37,097 nt of DNA from an uncultured Oligoflexia bacterium (lineage in GTDB: Bacteria > Bdellovibrionota > Bacteriovoracia > Bacteriovoracales > Bacteriovoracaceae). Position numbers and translations under genes: made by a program. Under the pieces are notes generated by a model. It worked only from the letters and a program-made list of their open reading frames with translations. It searched no databases and had not been told where the DNA came from. Within the stretch, counting starts at the first letter, position 1. Every line of letters starts with the position of its first letter. Positions 1-9,585 of this stretch are shown piece by piece. The DNA lies in NCBI GenBank assembly GCA_950061135.1, contig CATLVU010000013.1, forward strand, positions 1 through 37,097. The letters are read 5' to 3'.

Positions 1-370
1 AATCTGCGTCTTTTAGTGGTTTAAACTTTCTCTTATTAAGATAGAACATATCTTTATATTTAAGACGTCTAAAAGAAGATTTTTTTGTTAATCCAAAGAC
101 TCCATTAATGATCTCTTGAGGAGAAAACCCTTGGGCCAAGAAGGCACTTACCATTGCGCCAGCACTTGAACCAACATAAGTGCTAATTTCGAGAGGGCGT
201 TCAGGTCTAAATGTTAAATCCGATGAATTTCGGTTATTTTTTAAGATAAACCCTAGCTCTTCAAGGGCCAAAGTAACGCCAATATGCCATGCTGCCGCTT
301 TAACAACACCACCTGATAGAACAAGCGCAATTTTTTTATTTTTAAACTCTGATAAGTCATATTGAGACAT
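1..370 (-). CDS. Patatin-like phospholipase family protein, 3' part truncated by window edge
   Basis: Not in the ORF track (runs off the edge). Reverse translation from the ATG at 370: MSQYDLSEFKNKKIALVLSGGVVKAAAWHIGVTLALEELGF...LEISTYVGSSAGAMVSAFLAQGFSPQEII; oxyanion-type SGGVVKA...HIGV and nucleophile elbow G-S-S-A-G of patatins. Confidence 0.85.
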   Translation of the reverse strand, partial: MSQYDLSEFKNKKIALVLSGGVVKAAAWHIGVTLALEELGFILKNNRNSSDLTFRPERPLEISTYVGSSAGAMVSAFLAQGFSPQEIINGVFGLTKKSSFRRLKYKDMFYLNKRKFKPLKDAD

Positions 371-496
371 AAAATAAGTATAATAGGCACAATGCAAAAT
401 AGAAATAGCATTATTTCATTTGAGTATTCATTTTTTTTGCACAATAGGTCATAATTCAATAAACTATTAGTATTGAATATGCATAAAGGATTAAGC

Positions 497-808
497 ATGG
501 AAGGAAAATGGCTAAGCGTTTTGGAGTTTGCAAGCTATAAAGGCAAATCAATTTCAACTGTTAGGCGCTATATCAAAGCAAACAGAGTAAAACACAAAGA
601 TGTTCAGGGTAAATACTATATTTGGGTGAAGAACTATAAGTCGGATATAAACGATGAAGAAAGAGAGTTATTTGAACTTAAATTAGAAAACCAAAGACTT
701 AAAAAAGAAAATAGAGTTCTAATGGAGGAATTGGCAGAAGTGAAAATGCTGATAAATCTCTATGAACAAAAAGATAAAGAACTTCCACCAGAGATACCAC
801 AATTATGA
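497..808 (+). CDS. Small HTH-like N-terminus plus coiled-coil protein (putative DNA-binding)
   Basis: ORF 473-808; internal ATG at 497 (MEGKWLSVLEFASYKGKSISTVRRYIKANRVKHKDVQGKYYIW) looks like a MerR/excisionase-type HTH followed by a charged heptad-like helix. Stop overlaps the next start (ATGA). Confidence 0.6.
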   Translation: MEGKWLSVLEFASYKGKSISTVRRYIKANRVKHKDVQGKYYIWVKNYKSDINDEERELFELKLENQRLKKENRVLMEELAEVKMLINLYEQKDKELPPEIPQL

Positions 809-2262
809 AAAAAATATTCTTAGCATTTAGCTTGTTACTTGTGAGTAATTTACAGGCCGCAAGTATGAGAGATTGCGCAATTTTACCAATTACAGATACA
901 GCAGGTGACGCTTTAGGTGTAAAAATTTATGAAAGACTAGAGCAAAATCTGAAAGAAGAAAAATGGTGTCGATATAAATCAAGTTCTGATGTGATGGGAA
1001 TTTTGGCCAAATACAGAGACAACTTAGAAAGACATTTAGAAAATAAAATTGTTTTAAAAACTATTGCTCAGCGATTAAACGTAGGTTCGCTAATTAAGGT
1101 TGGACTAAATTATAATGTGGATCAAGTTGAAGTTGAGTTAAAGGTGTATAGTGAAAGTGGTGAAGACCAGTTATTTGGGGAGGTTGCCAATATTCCTAGA
1201 ATTGATGAAGATAGAATATTTTCTAAAATAAAATCGTGGCTAGAGATATATGAAAGAACAATTCCTTATGACGGTAAAGTTCTAGGTATACTTGGAAATC
1301 AAATTACTTTTTCCGTGCATAGAAAAGATGCTTTGTCTGTCGGACAAGATTTTGAAATTAGAAGAGTTATAGGCAAGAAAAAACACCCTTTGTTAAAAAA
1401 GGTTGTTGAGTGGGATTCAATTTTACTGGCCAAGGGGAAGATAAGTAATCTCGCGAGTGGGCAACTTCTGGGAGCAGTAAAAGTTTATACAAATGAGAAA
1501 AAGGTCAGAGAGGGTGATTGGGTAATAGTACAGCCATTGACTATGGGTATTTCAACATTACCTGATGATAAGAGAAGTAAAAGTTTTAAAGAAGGAAGTT
1601 TAGGAGAAGTAACATTAGGTCTAGGACTTTCTTCTGTAAATATTGCGACATCCCCAAGTGCAGGTAATATAAAGTATGGTGGTTATATTTATGGAATTGA
1701 TCTTGAGGTTGAAGCTTGGGTTACCAGAGACTTTTTCGCTCTTGGAAGATTTGATAGAAGAATTGGAACACCAAGTGTTAAGTCTGGAGATGCGGATTCT
1801 GATGAAACAGGACTAAACGCAGGATCAATTAAAGTTGGTGGAGGATTTAAGTACTTACCATTAGGTTTTTTCTATGGGCCGCAAATTAATGCGTATACAG
1901 GTTGGGTAAATTACGGCTATGAAGTTGATTCTTCGGATGTCGATGGAATCGGAACAGTTAATATTAGTGGAATTATGGTGGGTGCTGGTGCGAATATACC
2001 GTTGCAAAAAGGTTTAAGAGTATTTGCACGGGGAGAGGTGATTCCTTTTGCAGATGTAAGCGATGAAGATAATGTCTATGGCAGTAATAAGAATGTTTCC
2101 TCACTTCTTTTTAATCTTGGTATGAGATACCAATTGAATCCAATGTTTACTCTTGTTGGATCGTTTGAGTCGTTAAGTAATACAATGAAATTTAAAGGAT
2201 CAAACTCGGAGTTGGCATTTCGTGAGAGTATGTTTAAAGTCTCTACCATGATTACATTCTAA
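805..2262 (+). CDS. Secreted protein: TolB/FlgT-like N-terminal half plus C-terminal outer-membrane beta-barrel-like half
   Basis: Signal peptide MKKIFLAFSLLLVSNLQA; N-half reads like periplasmic assembly proteins (GKVLGILGNQITFSVHRKDALSVGQDFEIRRV); C-half has alternating aromatic/hydrophobic strands ending in MFKVSTMITF (terminal F). Confidence 0.55.
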   Translation: MKKIFLAFSLLLVSNLQAASMRDCAILPITDTAGDALGVKIYERLEQNLKEEKWCRYKSSSDVMGILAKYRDNLERHLENKIVLKTIAQRLNVGSLIKVGLNYNVDQVEVELKVYSESGEDQLFGEVANIPRIDEDRIFSKIKSWLEIYERTIPYDGKVLGILGNQITFSVHRKDALSVGQDFEIRRVIGKKKHPLLKKVVEWDSILLAKGKISNLASGQLLGAVKVYTNEKKVREGDWVIVQPLTMGISTLPDDKRSKSFKEGSLGEVTLGLGLSSVNIATSPSAGNIKYGGYIYGIDLEVEAWVTRDFFALGRFDRRIGTPSVKSGDADSDETGLNAGSIKVGGGFKYLPLGFFYGPQINAYTGWVNYGYEVDSSDVDGIGTVNISGIMVGAGANIPLQKGLRVFARGEVIPFADVSDEDNVYGSNKNVSSLLFNLGMRYQLNPMFTLVGSFESLSNTMKFKGSNSELAFRESMFKVSTMITF

Positions 2263-2275
2263 AGGCTGGTAGAGA

Positions 2276-4171
2276 GTGGATAGCAAAACACTTGAAGAAA
2301 AAATAATATATCATAAAAACTTGTACTACAAAGGTGTCCCCGAGATATCAGATGAAGAGTATGACTTACTAGAAGAACAGCTTAGAAAAATTGATCCGAA
2401 CTCCTTTGCCCTTCAGCTTGTAGGTTCAAATGTATTTAGTGGTGAAAAAATAAAGCATGATAGAAAAATGCTTTCTCTTGGAAAAACTTATAAAAAAGAA
2501 GATTTATTAAAATGGAAAAAAGAGCATGATCTTGTTGCGACCTTCAAAATAGATGGATCGAGTTGTTCATTAATCTATAAAAATGGGAAATTACAGATTG
2601 GAAAAACCAGAGGAAATGGAAGCTTTGGCGAAAATATTACAGACAAGGCTTTGTTTATCCCGAGTATTCCCAAGACAGTAAAAACACAAGAGTCTTTCGA
2701 GGTAAGAGGTGAGATTTTTTGTAGAAAAGATGCATTTGAAAATTTAAAAAGAGAAATGGAAGGAAGAGGATTAAATATACCAACCTCTCAAAGAAATATA
2801 GTAGCGGGCCTTCTTGGAAGAAAAGAAAATATAGATCTTGCTAAAGAGTTAGAGTTTAATGCATTTGAGTTATATGCTGATGAAACTGAACTAAGTTCAG
2901 AGGTTCAGAAGTTTGAATTTCTCCAGGAGCAAGGTTTTAAAACTCCAAGCTATAAATTGATTAGCGATGATGAAGGTGCAGACGATATAATTAAAGATGC
3001 AGAAAACTTCATGGTTGATGGTGATTACTTAATTGATGGATTAGTTTTTTCGTATAACAGCCTAGAGTTGCATCGAACATTAGGTGAAACTGCGCACCAT
3101 CCTAGATATAAAATGGCCTATAAATTTGCAGGAGATATAGCGATGAGCATAATTAAAAATATCTCATGGCAAGTGTCAAGAAATGGAGTTCTAACACCTG
3201 TTGCAAATATTGAAACAGTTGAACTTAGTGGTGCTAATGTCTCGAGAGTAACATTGCATAATTGGGGTAATGTAAAAGAGAATAAGCTAAAGAAAGGTGA
3301 TTTAATAAAAATCACTAGAAGTGGGGAAGTGATTCCAAAGTTTTTGGAAGTAGTAGAATCCTCTCAAGAAGATTTTAAAGCGCCAGAGAAATGTCCAAGT
3401 TGTGAGCAGAGTATCTTTGAAGAAGATATTAGGCTTTATTGTCATAATGATTATTGTCCTGAGAAAAAACTCGATGAACTAGAAAACTTTGTGAAAAAAA
3501 TTGGTATTGATGACTTAAGCAAGAAGAGACTTGCAAGTTTCATTGAAGCTAAAATTATAAAAGATATTGTGTCGTTATATGAGTTGACTGAAGAGAAACT
3601 ATTGAGTGTAGATAAGGTAAAAGAAAAACTGGCCAATAAGCTATTGAGTAGTATTGAAGACTCAAAGCAGACAAGCCTTTCTGTCTTTATGTCAGCACTC
3701 GGTTTGTCGGGAGGAGCATTAAATACTTGTGAAAAGATTGTATCCGCTGGTTTTAATTCAATTAACAAAATAAAGACTCTAACAGTTGAAGAGCTAATAA
3801 AAATTGATGGTTTTGCACAGAAAAGCTCTGAAGATATAGTCAATTCGATTCAGGATAAAAAAGAACTAATAGACTCTCTTGTCGCCAAAGGTTTCGTATT
3901 TGAAAAAAACGAAACAAAGCAAGGAGAAGTACTGAAAAATAAAAAATTCTGTATTACTGGTACCTTGAGCATGAAACGCTCAGACCTTGAAAAGTTAATC
4001 AAGGCTAATGGTGGTAGTACACAGAGTTCAGTTTCAAAAGCAACGGACTATCTTGTAACAAATGACACTAGCTCAAGTTCAAGTAAGTTTAAAAAAGCAC
4101 AGGAACTATCGATACCCATCATTAGCGAAGTAAAATTACAGGAGCTAATCGATGGGGAAATTAAAATCTAA
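2276..4171 (+). CDS. ligA: NAD-dependent DNA ligase
   Basis: GTG start; Ia domain YHKNLYYKGVPEISDEEYDLLE, adenylation motif KIDGSS, 4-Cys Zn finger CPSCEQ...CHNDYCP, C-terminal BRCT (GEVLKNKKFCITGTLSMKRSDLEKLIKANGG). Confidence 0.97.
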   Translation: MDSKTLEEKIIYHKNLYYKGVPEISDEEYDLLEEQLRKIDPNSFALQLVGSNVFSGEKIKHDRKMLSLGKTYKKEDLLKWKKEHDLVATFKIDGSSCSLIYKNGKLQIGKTRGNGSFGENITDKALFIPSIPKTVKTQESFEVRGEIFCRKDAFENLKREMEGRGLNIPTSQRNIVAGLLGRKENIDLAKELEFNAFELYADETELSSEVQKFEFLQEQGFKTPSYKLISDDEGADDIIKDAENFMVDGDYLIDGLVFSYNSLELHRTLGETAHHPRYKMAYKFAGDIAMSIIKNISWQVSRNGVLTPVANIETVELSGANVSRVTLHNWGNVKENKLKKGDLIKITRSGEVIPKFLEVVESSQEDFKAPEKCPSCEQSIFEEDIRLYCHNDYCPEKKLDELENFVKKIGIDDLSKKRLASFIEAKIIKDIVSLYELTEEKLLSVDKVKEKLANKLLSSIEDSKQTSLSVFMSALGLSGGALNTCEKIVSAGFNSINKIKTLTVEELIKIDGFAQKSSEDIVNSIQDKKELIDSLVAKGFVFEKNETKQGEVLKNKKFCITGTLSMKRSDLEKLIKANGGSTQSSVSKATDYLVTNDTSSSSSKFKKAQELSIPIISEVKLQELIDGEIKI

Positions 4172-5396
4172 GTTTGTTTGTATCCAATGCCAGTACGAAT
4201 CTTTAAAATGGAGCGGTCAGTGTTCAAAATGCTCATCGTGGAATTCGCTAACCGAAAAACAGTGCCTGTCAGAAATAAAGAAATCTCAAATTACTAAACT
4301 AAATTCAATAAATGTAGAGAACAGAGAGAAACAATCAATTGATATAGATGGATTGGACGATATGTTAGGAGGAGGATTACAAAGGGGAGGAGTTTATTTA
4401 TTCAGTGGTAAGCCGGGGACTGGTAAGTCGACTTTGTTTTTAGAAATTATTAAATGTATTAGTGAAGAAACTAATATTCTTTATACATCTGGAGAAGAAA
4501 CTCAAAAACAAATAAAACTTAGGTGTGATCGAGTTGGTCTAAAAAAAGAAAGCCTATATCTTAGTAATACAACTGATACAGAAAAAATAATAAAAGAAAT
4601 GGATGAGAGTAATTGCCAAGTATTGATTATTGACTCTGTTCATACTGTAAACAATGCCCTGGAAGAGCTGGTACAAAAAGTTAAGCAACAAGAAATTATA
4701 TGCCTCTTTGCGGGACAAGTTAATAAAGAGGGTGAGGTTTTGGGTGCCTTATCACTAGAGCACTTGGTAGATGTTGTGTTGAGGATTGAGTTTGTAGCTC
4801 ATTCAAACTTAAGAAAACTATTTGCGACCAAAAATAGGTTCGCTTCAACCGAGGGCTTTGTACTATTTGAACTAATAGAACCAGGGATTCGGATCGTAGG
4901 ACAAACTGAAATCAATGTAAGAATTGAGAGCACAGAGAAAATGATTGGTTTAACTTTTAGTTGTGATTTTAGTAGAAACAATTTTGTTTTAGCTGAAGTT
5001 CAAAGTTTGATAGTAAATACTGAGCAACAGCAAGGATCTAAGCTGGCGGTAGGACTCGGTCAGAAAAAACTATTATTATTGTTAGCGATAATCAAATTAT
5101 GTTTTTCTAAATCATTAAGTTCGAAAAATATTTATGTTAAATTAAGCTCGGTTAACAATTCAGACGAACATGATTTGGCATTAGTCGCAAGTATTTTAAG
5201 TTCTTTGTTCAGAAAAGCTTATAAGGAAAATTATATTTTCATAGGTTGTGTTGATCTTTGCGGAAGAGTTTATATGAACAATAAAGTAACCTACGGTGAA
5301 AAAAATTGTAAAATTGTTACATCGACAGAGTCGCCTGATGAAAATATTGTAAGCATTTCTAATATACGAGAATTAACAAACCTTCTTGCTAGCTAA
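4152..5396 (+). CDS. radA: DNA repair protein RadA/Sms
   Basis: N-terminal C-X2-C...C-X2-C (CIQCQYESLKWSGQCSKC), Walker A GKPGTGKST, KNRF-type motif, Lon-like C-terminal domain. Overlaps ligA by 20 nt. Confidence 0.95.
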   Translation: MGKLKSKFVCIQCQYESLKWSGQCSKCSSWNSLTEKQCLSEIKKSQITKLNSINVENREKQSIDIDGLDDMLGGGLQRGGVYLFSGKPGTGKSTLFLEIIKCISEETNILYTSGEETQKQIKLRCDRVGLKKESLYLSNTTDTEKIIKEMDESNCQVLIIDSVHTVNNALEELVQKVKQQEIICLFAGQVNKEGEVLGALSLEHLVDVVLRIEFVAHSNLRKLFATKNRFASTEGFVLFELIEPGIRIVGQTEINVRIESTEKMIGLTFSCDFSRNNFVLAEVQSLIVNTEQQQGSKLAVGLGQKKLLLLLAIIKLCFSKSLSSKNIYVKLSSVNNSDEHDLALVASILSSLFRKAYKENYIFIGCVDLCGRVYMNNKVTYGEKNCKIVTSTESPDENIVSISNIRELTNLLAS

Positions 5397-6870
5397 ATAA
5401 TTTGGAAATAGTGCTACTCCAACTAGATCTTTTAATTTGGTAATAATCTTCATTGGTAGGAGAAAAAACGTTGTCTTCCTGCCAATGTTTATCCAGTTGA
5501 TCTAAGGTTATTTCTCCTAGACCAACCATTGATCCCAAAGCAACTCCGTAGGCAGTAGTTTCAATAACCTTGGGGCGAATGATTTTACTATGTGAAAAGT
5601 TAGCTTGCATTTGCATAAGGAGATTATTTAAACATGCTCCACCATCTACTTTTATTTCTTGAATTTCCTGACCTGCATCCATTGCCATTGCTGAAATAGA
5701 ATCATTAATAGATAAGGCTATACCCTCTAGGGCTGCACGTGCAATTTGCGGTTTTCCTGTGTCTCTAGTTAATCCCAAAATAGCACCTTTGGCATCTGCA
5801 TTCCAATAAGGGGAGCCTATACCAGTAAAAAATGGAAAAAATTGTATAAAACGCATTTCATCTAAAGATTTAATTTGATTGGCCAATGCCTCAACCTCTG
5901 GACTAGATTCAAAAAAGTTAAGATTATCACGTAACCATTGAACAGCTGCACCGGCAATATAGGATGAGCCTTCTAGTGCATAAGAAGCCTTGCCGTCTTT
6001 TTTATAAGCAACAGTTGTTAGCAATCCATTTTTAGAATATTTTTTTTCAGTGCCTGTGTTTAAAAGAATAAAGGCACCAGTTCCATAAGTACATTTCATA
6101 TCACCAGCTTGATAGCCTGCTTGACCAAAAAGTGCTGCCTGTTGATCACCCAAAATACAATTGATTTCAATTCCATCTGGTAAGAAACCTAAGCCTTTAG
6201 TTTGACCAAAGCTTGAAAAAGAATCAGAAATCGTCGGTAATGAGTCTTCGGGTATTTCAAAAAAAGAAAGTAATTCCTTGTCCCACTGACAAGTATCTAG
6301 ATCCATTAGTAATGTTCTTGATGCATTTGAGGGTTCTGTTTTAAATGATGAACCGTCAGTAAGCTTATATAATAAAAAAGTATCAATAGTAGATAGTAAT
6401 AAATTATTATTCTTAATACTTTCTTTAACCTCTGGATTGTGAGTTAAAAGCCAATTCATTTTTGTACCTGAAAAGTATGGGTCTAGTGGTAGACCTGTCT
6501 TACTTTGAAGGGTTTGATATTTTTCTCGTCGCTCATCGCAATATTGTGAAGTTCTTCTATCTTGCCATACTATAGCATTTGCAAGAGGCACACCGTTTTT
6601 GGTGTAAGCACAAGTTGTCTCTCTTTGATTTGTGATACCAATTGAGATGATTTGTTCTGGTTGAACATTTGAAGAGTCCAATAATTGAGTAATCGTTTCT
6701 TGAACCGTTTTCCAGATTTCATTGAGATTATGCTCGACATGTCCCGGGCTTGGATAGATTTGCGTGAACTCTTTATTAACTTTATTAACAAATTCAAAGG
6801 AATTAGCATCCATCAAAAGTGATGTTGTACCAGTTGTTCCTTGGTCAATTGCGATAACGTATTTTTTCAT
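5389..6870 (-). CDS. glpK: Glycerol kinase
   Basis: FGGY family: AIDQGTTGTTSLLMD, GITNQRETT, WQDRRTSQYC, GDQQAALFGQAGYQAGDMKCTYGTGAFILLNTG, KVDGGACLNNLLMQMQANF. Confidence 0.97.
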   Translation of the reverse strand: MKKYVIAIDQGTTGTTSLLMDANSFEFVNKVNKEFTQIYPSPGHVEHNLNEIWKTVQETITQLLDSSNVQPEQIISIGITNQRETTCAYTKNGVPLANAIVWQDRRTSQYCDERREKYQTLQSKTGLPLDPYFSGTKMNWLLTHNPEVKESIKNNNLLLSTIDTFLLYKLTDGSSFKTEPSNASRTLLMDLDTCQWDKELLSFFEIPEDSLPTISDSFSSFGQTKGLGFLPDGIEINCILGDQQAALFGQAGYQAGDMKCTYGTGAFILLNTGTEKKYSKNGLLTTVAYKKDGKASYALEGSSYIAGAAVQWLRDNLNFFESSPEVEALANQIKSLDEMRFIQFFPFFTGIGSPYWNADAKGAILGLTRDTGKPQIARAALEGIALSINDSISAMAMDAGQEIQEIKVDGGACLNNLLMQMQANFSHSKIIRPKVIETTAYGVALGSMVGLGEITLDQLDKHWQEDNVFSPTNEDYYQIKRSSWSSTISKLFS

Positions 6871-6875
6871 ATGGC

Positions 6876-7109
6876 CTACTTTACTCTAAGGGTTTGGTCT
6901 GGGTCCTCTAATATGATATTAGCAATTCGTTCCCAGCGATCAGCAATATTTGTATTTACAATTCGTAGTGTACCAAAAGAGATAATGGTAATACTAGCGA
7001 GTAATAATACGAATTCGACAATAGTTTGCCCTCGTTTATTTTTTAAAATTTCTTGATTTACTTTACCAAAAGAGGTCGGTAATTTATGACTATATTTAAA
7101 ACGATGCAT
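6876..7109 (-). CDS. TadE/Flp-like class III pilin-type small protein
   Basis: Prepilin-like motif KNKRG|QTIVEFVLLLASITIIS with Glu at +5 after the predicted G|Q cleavage and one hydrophobic helix; 5 nt upstream of glpK. Confidence 0.6.
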   Translation of the reverse strand: MHRFKYSHKLPTSFGKVNQEILKNKRGQTIVEFVLLLASITIISFGTLRIVNTNIADRWERIANIILEDPDQTLRVK

Positions 7110-7132
7110 TCCTGTATTATACTCAGTGAAGG

Positions 7133-7681
7133 ATGATAACCAAAGTGAAGAAATTTTTACCAGTAACCTTTCTTTTAACAGTACTTGTGTTCTTAGTTCA
7201 AGCTACATTAACAGCTGATAAGTCTTCGGCTTCAAAAGAAAAAAAAGATGTTGAGTATCGAAATTATATAAACTCAAAAATTAAGAAGCTAGAGATAAAA
7301 ACAACTGATGGTCTTGTGCTTAATCAAAAATCAGAGTCTAGGCCTGTCATATTAAATTTTTGGGCCTCTTGGTGTACACCATGTATAAAAGAGTTTAAGT
7401 CTTTAAATAAGCTAAAGTCTAAGTACAAAGATAAAATTCTTATTATTGGAATTAATAATGATGATGAAGATCCTTTGATTACAATTAAAAAGATAGAAGA
7501 TAAATATAATCTACTGTTTTCCTCAATGTCTGATCCGGATAGTGAAATTGCCTCTTTGTTAAATCTGAAACATGTTCCCTCCACAATTGTGCTAAAAAAT
7601 TCTAAAGTTGAATTTATCAAAGAGGGAGAGATGAGTTTTCAATCGCCGGAATTTGAGAAGGTGTTAGACAAACTTCTTTAG
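7133..7681 (+). CDS. TlpA/ResA-like thiol-disulfide thioredoxin, membrane-anchored
   Basis: N-terminal TM/signal, WASWCTPCIKEF active site, thioredoxin-like LKHVPSTIVLK cis-Pro. Confidence 0.9.
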   Translation: MITKVKKFLPVTFLLTVLVFLVQATLTADKSSASKEKKDVEYRNYINSKIKKLEIKTTDGLVLNQKSESRPVILNFWASWCTPCIKEFKSLNKLKSKYKDKILIIGINNDDEDPLITIKKIEDKYNLLFSSMSDPDSEIASLLNLKHVPSTIVLKNSKVEFIKEGEMSFQSPEFEKVLDKLL

Positions 7682-7716
7682 GTACGCGCTTCCTTTAGGC
7701 AAAATCAATAACTTAT
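7681..7716. repeat. 36-bp convergent-intergenic element, copy A
   Basis: GGTACGCGCTTCCTTTAGGCAAAATCAATAACTTAT; 32/36 identical to the reverse complement of 32620-32655, first 16 bp perfect. Compared base by base. Confidence 0.85.
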
Positions 7717-8903
7717 CACCAGTTATAATAAAATTGATCAATTGAGTTAAAATCTAAAATTGTAAAAATAGGACGATGGCCTGTAATAATAGCGCCTTGC
7801 TTTTCAAGGCCTAAAGCGGCAGCAGCATTCAAGGTTATGGCCGCTGTAAGTTCTGCGATGTTCATATTTAAGAGCTTCGAAGAAATTGCAGTTAATAAAG
7901 GCAAGTTATCAAAGTGACATGAGCCAGGGTTGTAGTCACTTGCGATTGCCACCTTACAGCCTGCATCGAGCATCTTTCTCGCTGGTGCGAGTGGCTTTCC
8001 AAGAAAAAGAGCTGTTCCGGGTAATAAACTTGCAACTGTATTTGAATTTGCCATTTTTTTTATATTTTTATCAGAAATACATAAAAGATGGTCAGCACTA
8101 AAGGCGCTATAGTCCACGGCAATGCTAGCACCATCATTATCATTTAATTCATCAGCGTGAATTTTAATTTTAAGCTTAAGCTCTTGTGCAGCATCAAATA
8201 AGCTTTTTGTGTCTTGTTCTGTGAAATAGTTTTGCTCGTGAAATATGTCTACAAAATCAATAATGCTTTCACTTGCAAGTTTCTGCATTAGTGGAATACA
8301 AGTATTTTTAATATAGTTTTGAGATGTATCGCCAACAGGTATTGCATGTGCAGCAAGAAATGTATTTATAATTTGGACTTTTCCACAAAAGTCTTGTTTT
8401 AGTTTGTGGATAACTCTAGAAATTAATTCTTCAGATTCAAAAGTAAGGCCGTAACCACTTTTAATTTCGATTGTTTGTACACCATGCTGATGAATTTTCT
8501 CAATACGTTTTTTACCAAGCTCGTAAAGTTCATCAAAGCTTGCATCTTTTGTGGCACTAACAGTGTTTAAAATACCACCGCCTGCAGCTGCGATTTCTTC
8601 GTAAGAAGCACCATTGAGTCTCATGGCGTATTCTTTTGATCGATCACCTGCGAATACAAGATGGGTATGTGAATCAACAATTCCAGGAAGTAGAATCTTT
8701 CCAGTAAAGTCTTCAGGTTTTAAATCTGAAAACTCACTTGGAAGGTTTGAACTAGGCCCTACCCAGAGAATTTCTTTATCATCAAAAATGATTGATGCAT
8801 TTTCAATAATAGAAAGATCTTCAGGAGCAAGATTTCTACCGTCCTTATTATGGGCATTAGTTAAGGTAATAATTTGACTAAAGTTTTTGTAATGTTTTTG
8901 CAT
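7716..8903 (-). CDS. hutI: Imidazolonepropionase
   Basis: Metal-dependent amidohydrolase motifs LLPGIVDSHTHLVFAGDR, AAGGGILNTV, KSGYGLTFESE, HADELND, ASDYNPGSC. Confidence 0.95.
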   Translation of the reverse strand: MQKHYKNFSQIITLTNAHNKDGRNLAPEDLSIIENASIIFDDKEILWVGPSSNLPSEFSDLKPEDFTGKILLPGIVDSHTHLVFAGDRSKEYAMRLNGASYEEIAAAGGGILNTVSATKDASFDELYELGKKRIEKIHQHGVQTIEIKSGYGLTFESEELISRVIHKLKQDFCGKVQIINTFLAAHAIPVGDTSQNYIKNTCIPLMQKLASESIIDFVDIFHEQNYFTEQDTKSLFDAAQELKLKIKIHADELNDNDGASIAVDYSAFSADHLLCISDKNIKKMANSNTVASLLPGTALFLGKPLAPARKMLDAGCKVAIASDYNPGSCHFDNLPLLTAISSKLLNMNIAELTAAITLNAAAALGLEKQGAIITGHRPIFTILDFNSIDQFYYNW

Positions 8904-9119
8904 ATACGGTCAGGCTATAAATTCTCGATCATCCTGTCCAGATGAAATTGGCCTTGTCTATTTTCTCGTTCGTTCTTTAAGAGTTGAAGATAGGTTGCTG
9001 TAACAAGCTGCAATTGAATCAAAAAAAGAAATAAAGTCTTAAAATAGCATGATTAAAACAGAGTAAAATCAAGGCTAAAATTACTCGAAAAAACAGCAAC
9101 TTAAAAGGATTACAGAGTC

Positions 9120-9151
9120 AAAGAAAAGACATTGTATAAAGAAAAGACATT
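9120..9151. repeat. Short direct repeat: two 14-bp copies of AAAGAAAAGACATT (9120-9133, 9138-9151)
   Basis: Read directly; start-to-start spacing 18 bp, in the region upstream of the 9211 gene. Confidence 0.8.
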
Positions 9152-9210
9152 TCAAGGAAAAGCTTACAGGTGCAATGTTATTTTTTTTAGTTGTAAACTA
9201 ATATTAGATT

Positions 9211-9585
9211 ATGAAAATTTTAATGTTAATTTGGGTATTATTTTTTAGCGTTAACGGGTTTTGTATCGGTGGTTCTAAGTCTGTGAGCGAAATAGATAAT
9301 ATTTATCAGTATAATGAAACTGTTTATGACACATCTTTTTTAACGTTTGAAATTAGTGAGCATCTTCTGGCAACAAGAAATCAAATTATCGTTTACTATA
9401 AAGGTAAGGTTGTTGGAGTTTTTCAACCACAAGCTTTTTTGAATAGGAGATATGATAAATCACGAGAGTTAATTTCTGAATTAGAAGGAAGATTTATCTC
9501 TTCAAAGTATGTATTGATTGAAACAAAAGAGGTTCAAGGTCAAAAACATAAAAGCATAAAAAAGTTTAGAGCGTTTAACTTATAA
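9211..9585 (+). CDS. Small secreted hypothetical protein
   Basis: 124 aa with signal-peptide-like N-terminus [18 protein letters not shown]; no recognised family. Confidence 0.6.
   Translation: MKILMLIWVLFFSVNGFCIGGSKSVSEIDNIYQYNETVYDTSFLTFEISEHLLATRNQIIVYYKGKVVGVFQPQAFLNRRYDKSRELISELEGRFISSKYVLIETKEVQGQKHKSIKKFRAFNL

Noticed and set aside
180-365. 61-aa plus-strand and 81-aa minus-strand (253-498) track ORFs at the left edge
   Set aside because: The frame with real motifs is the truncated patatin on the minus strand ending at the window edge; these are shadow frames.
3451-3843. 130-aa minus-strand ORF inside ligA
   Set aside because: Antisense to a clearly coding conserved gene, S/F-rich low-complexity translation, no recognisable motif.
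7324-7620. 98-aa minus-strand ORF inside the TlpA-like gene
   Set aside because: Shadow ORF opposite a clear thioredoxin fold gene.
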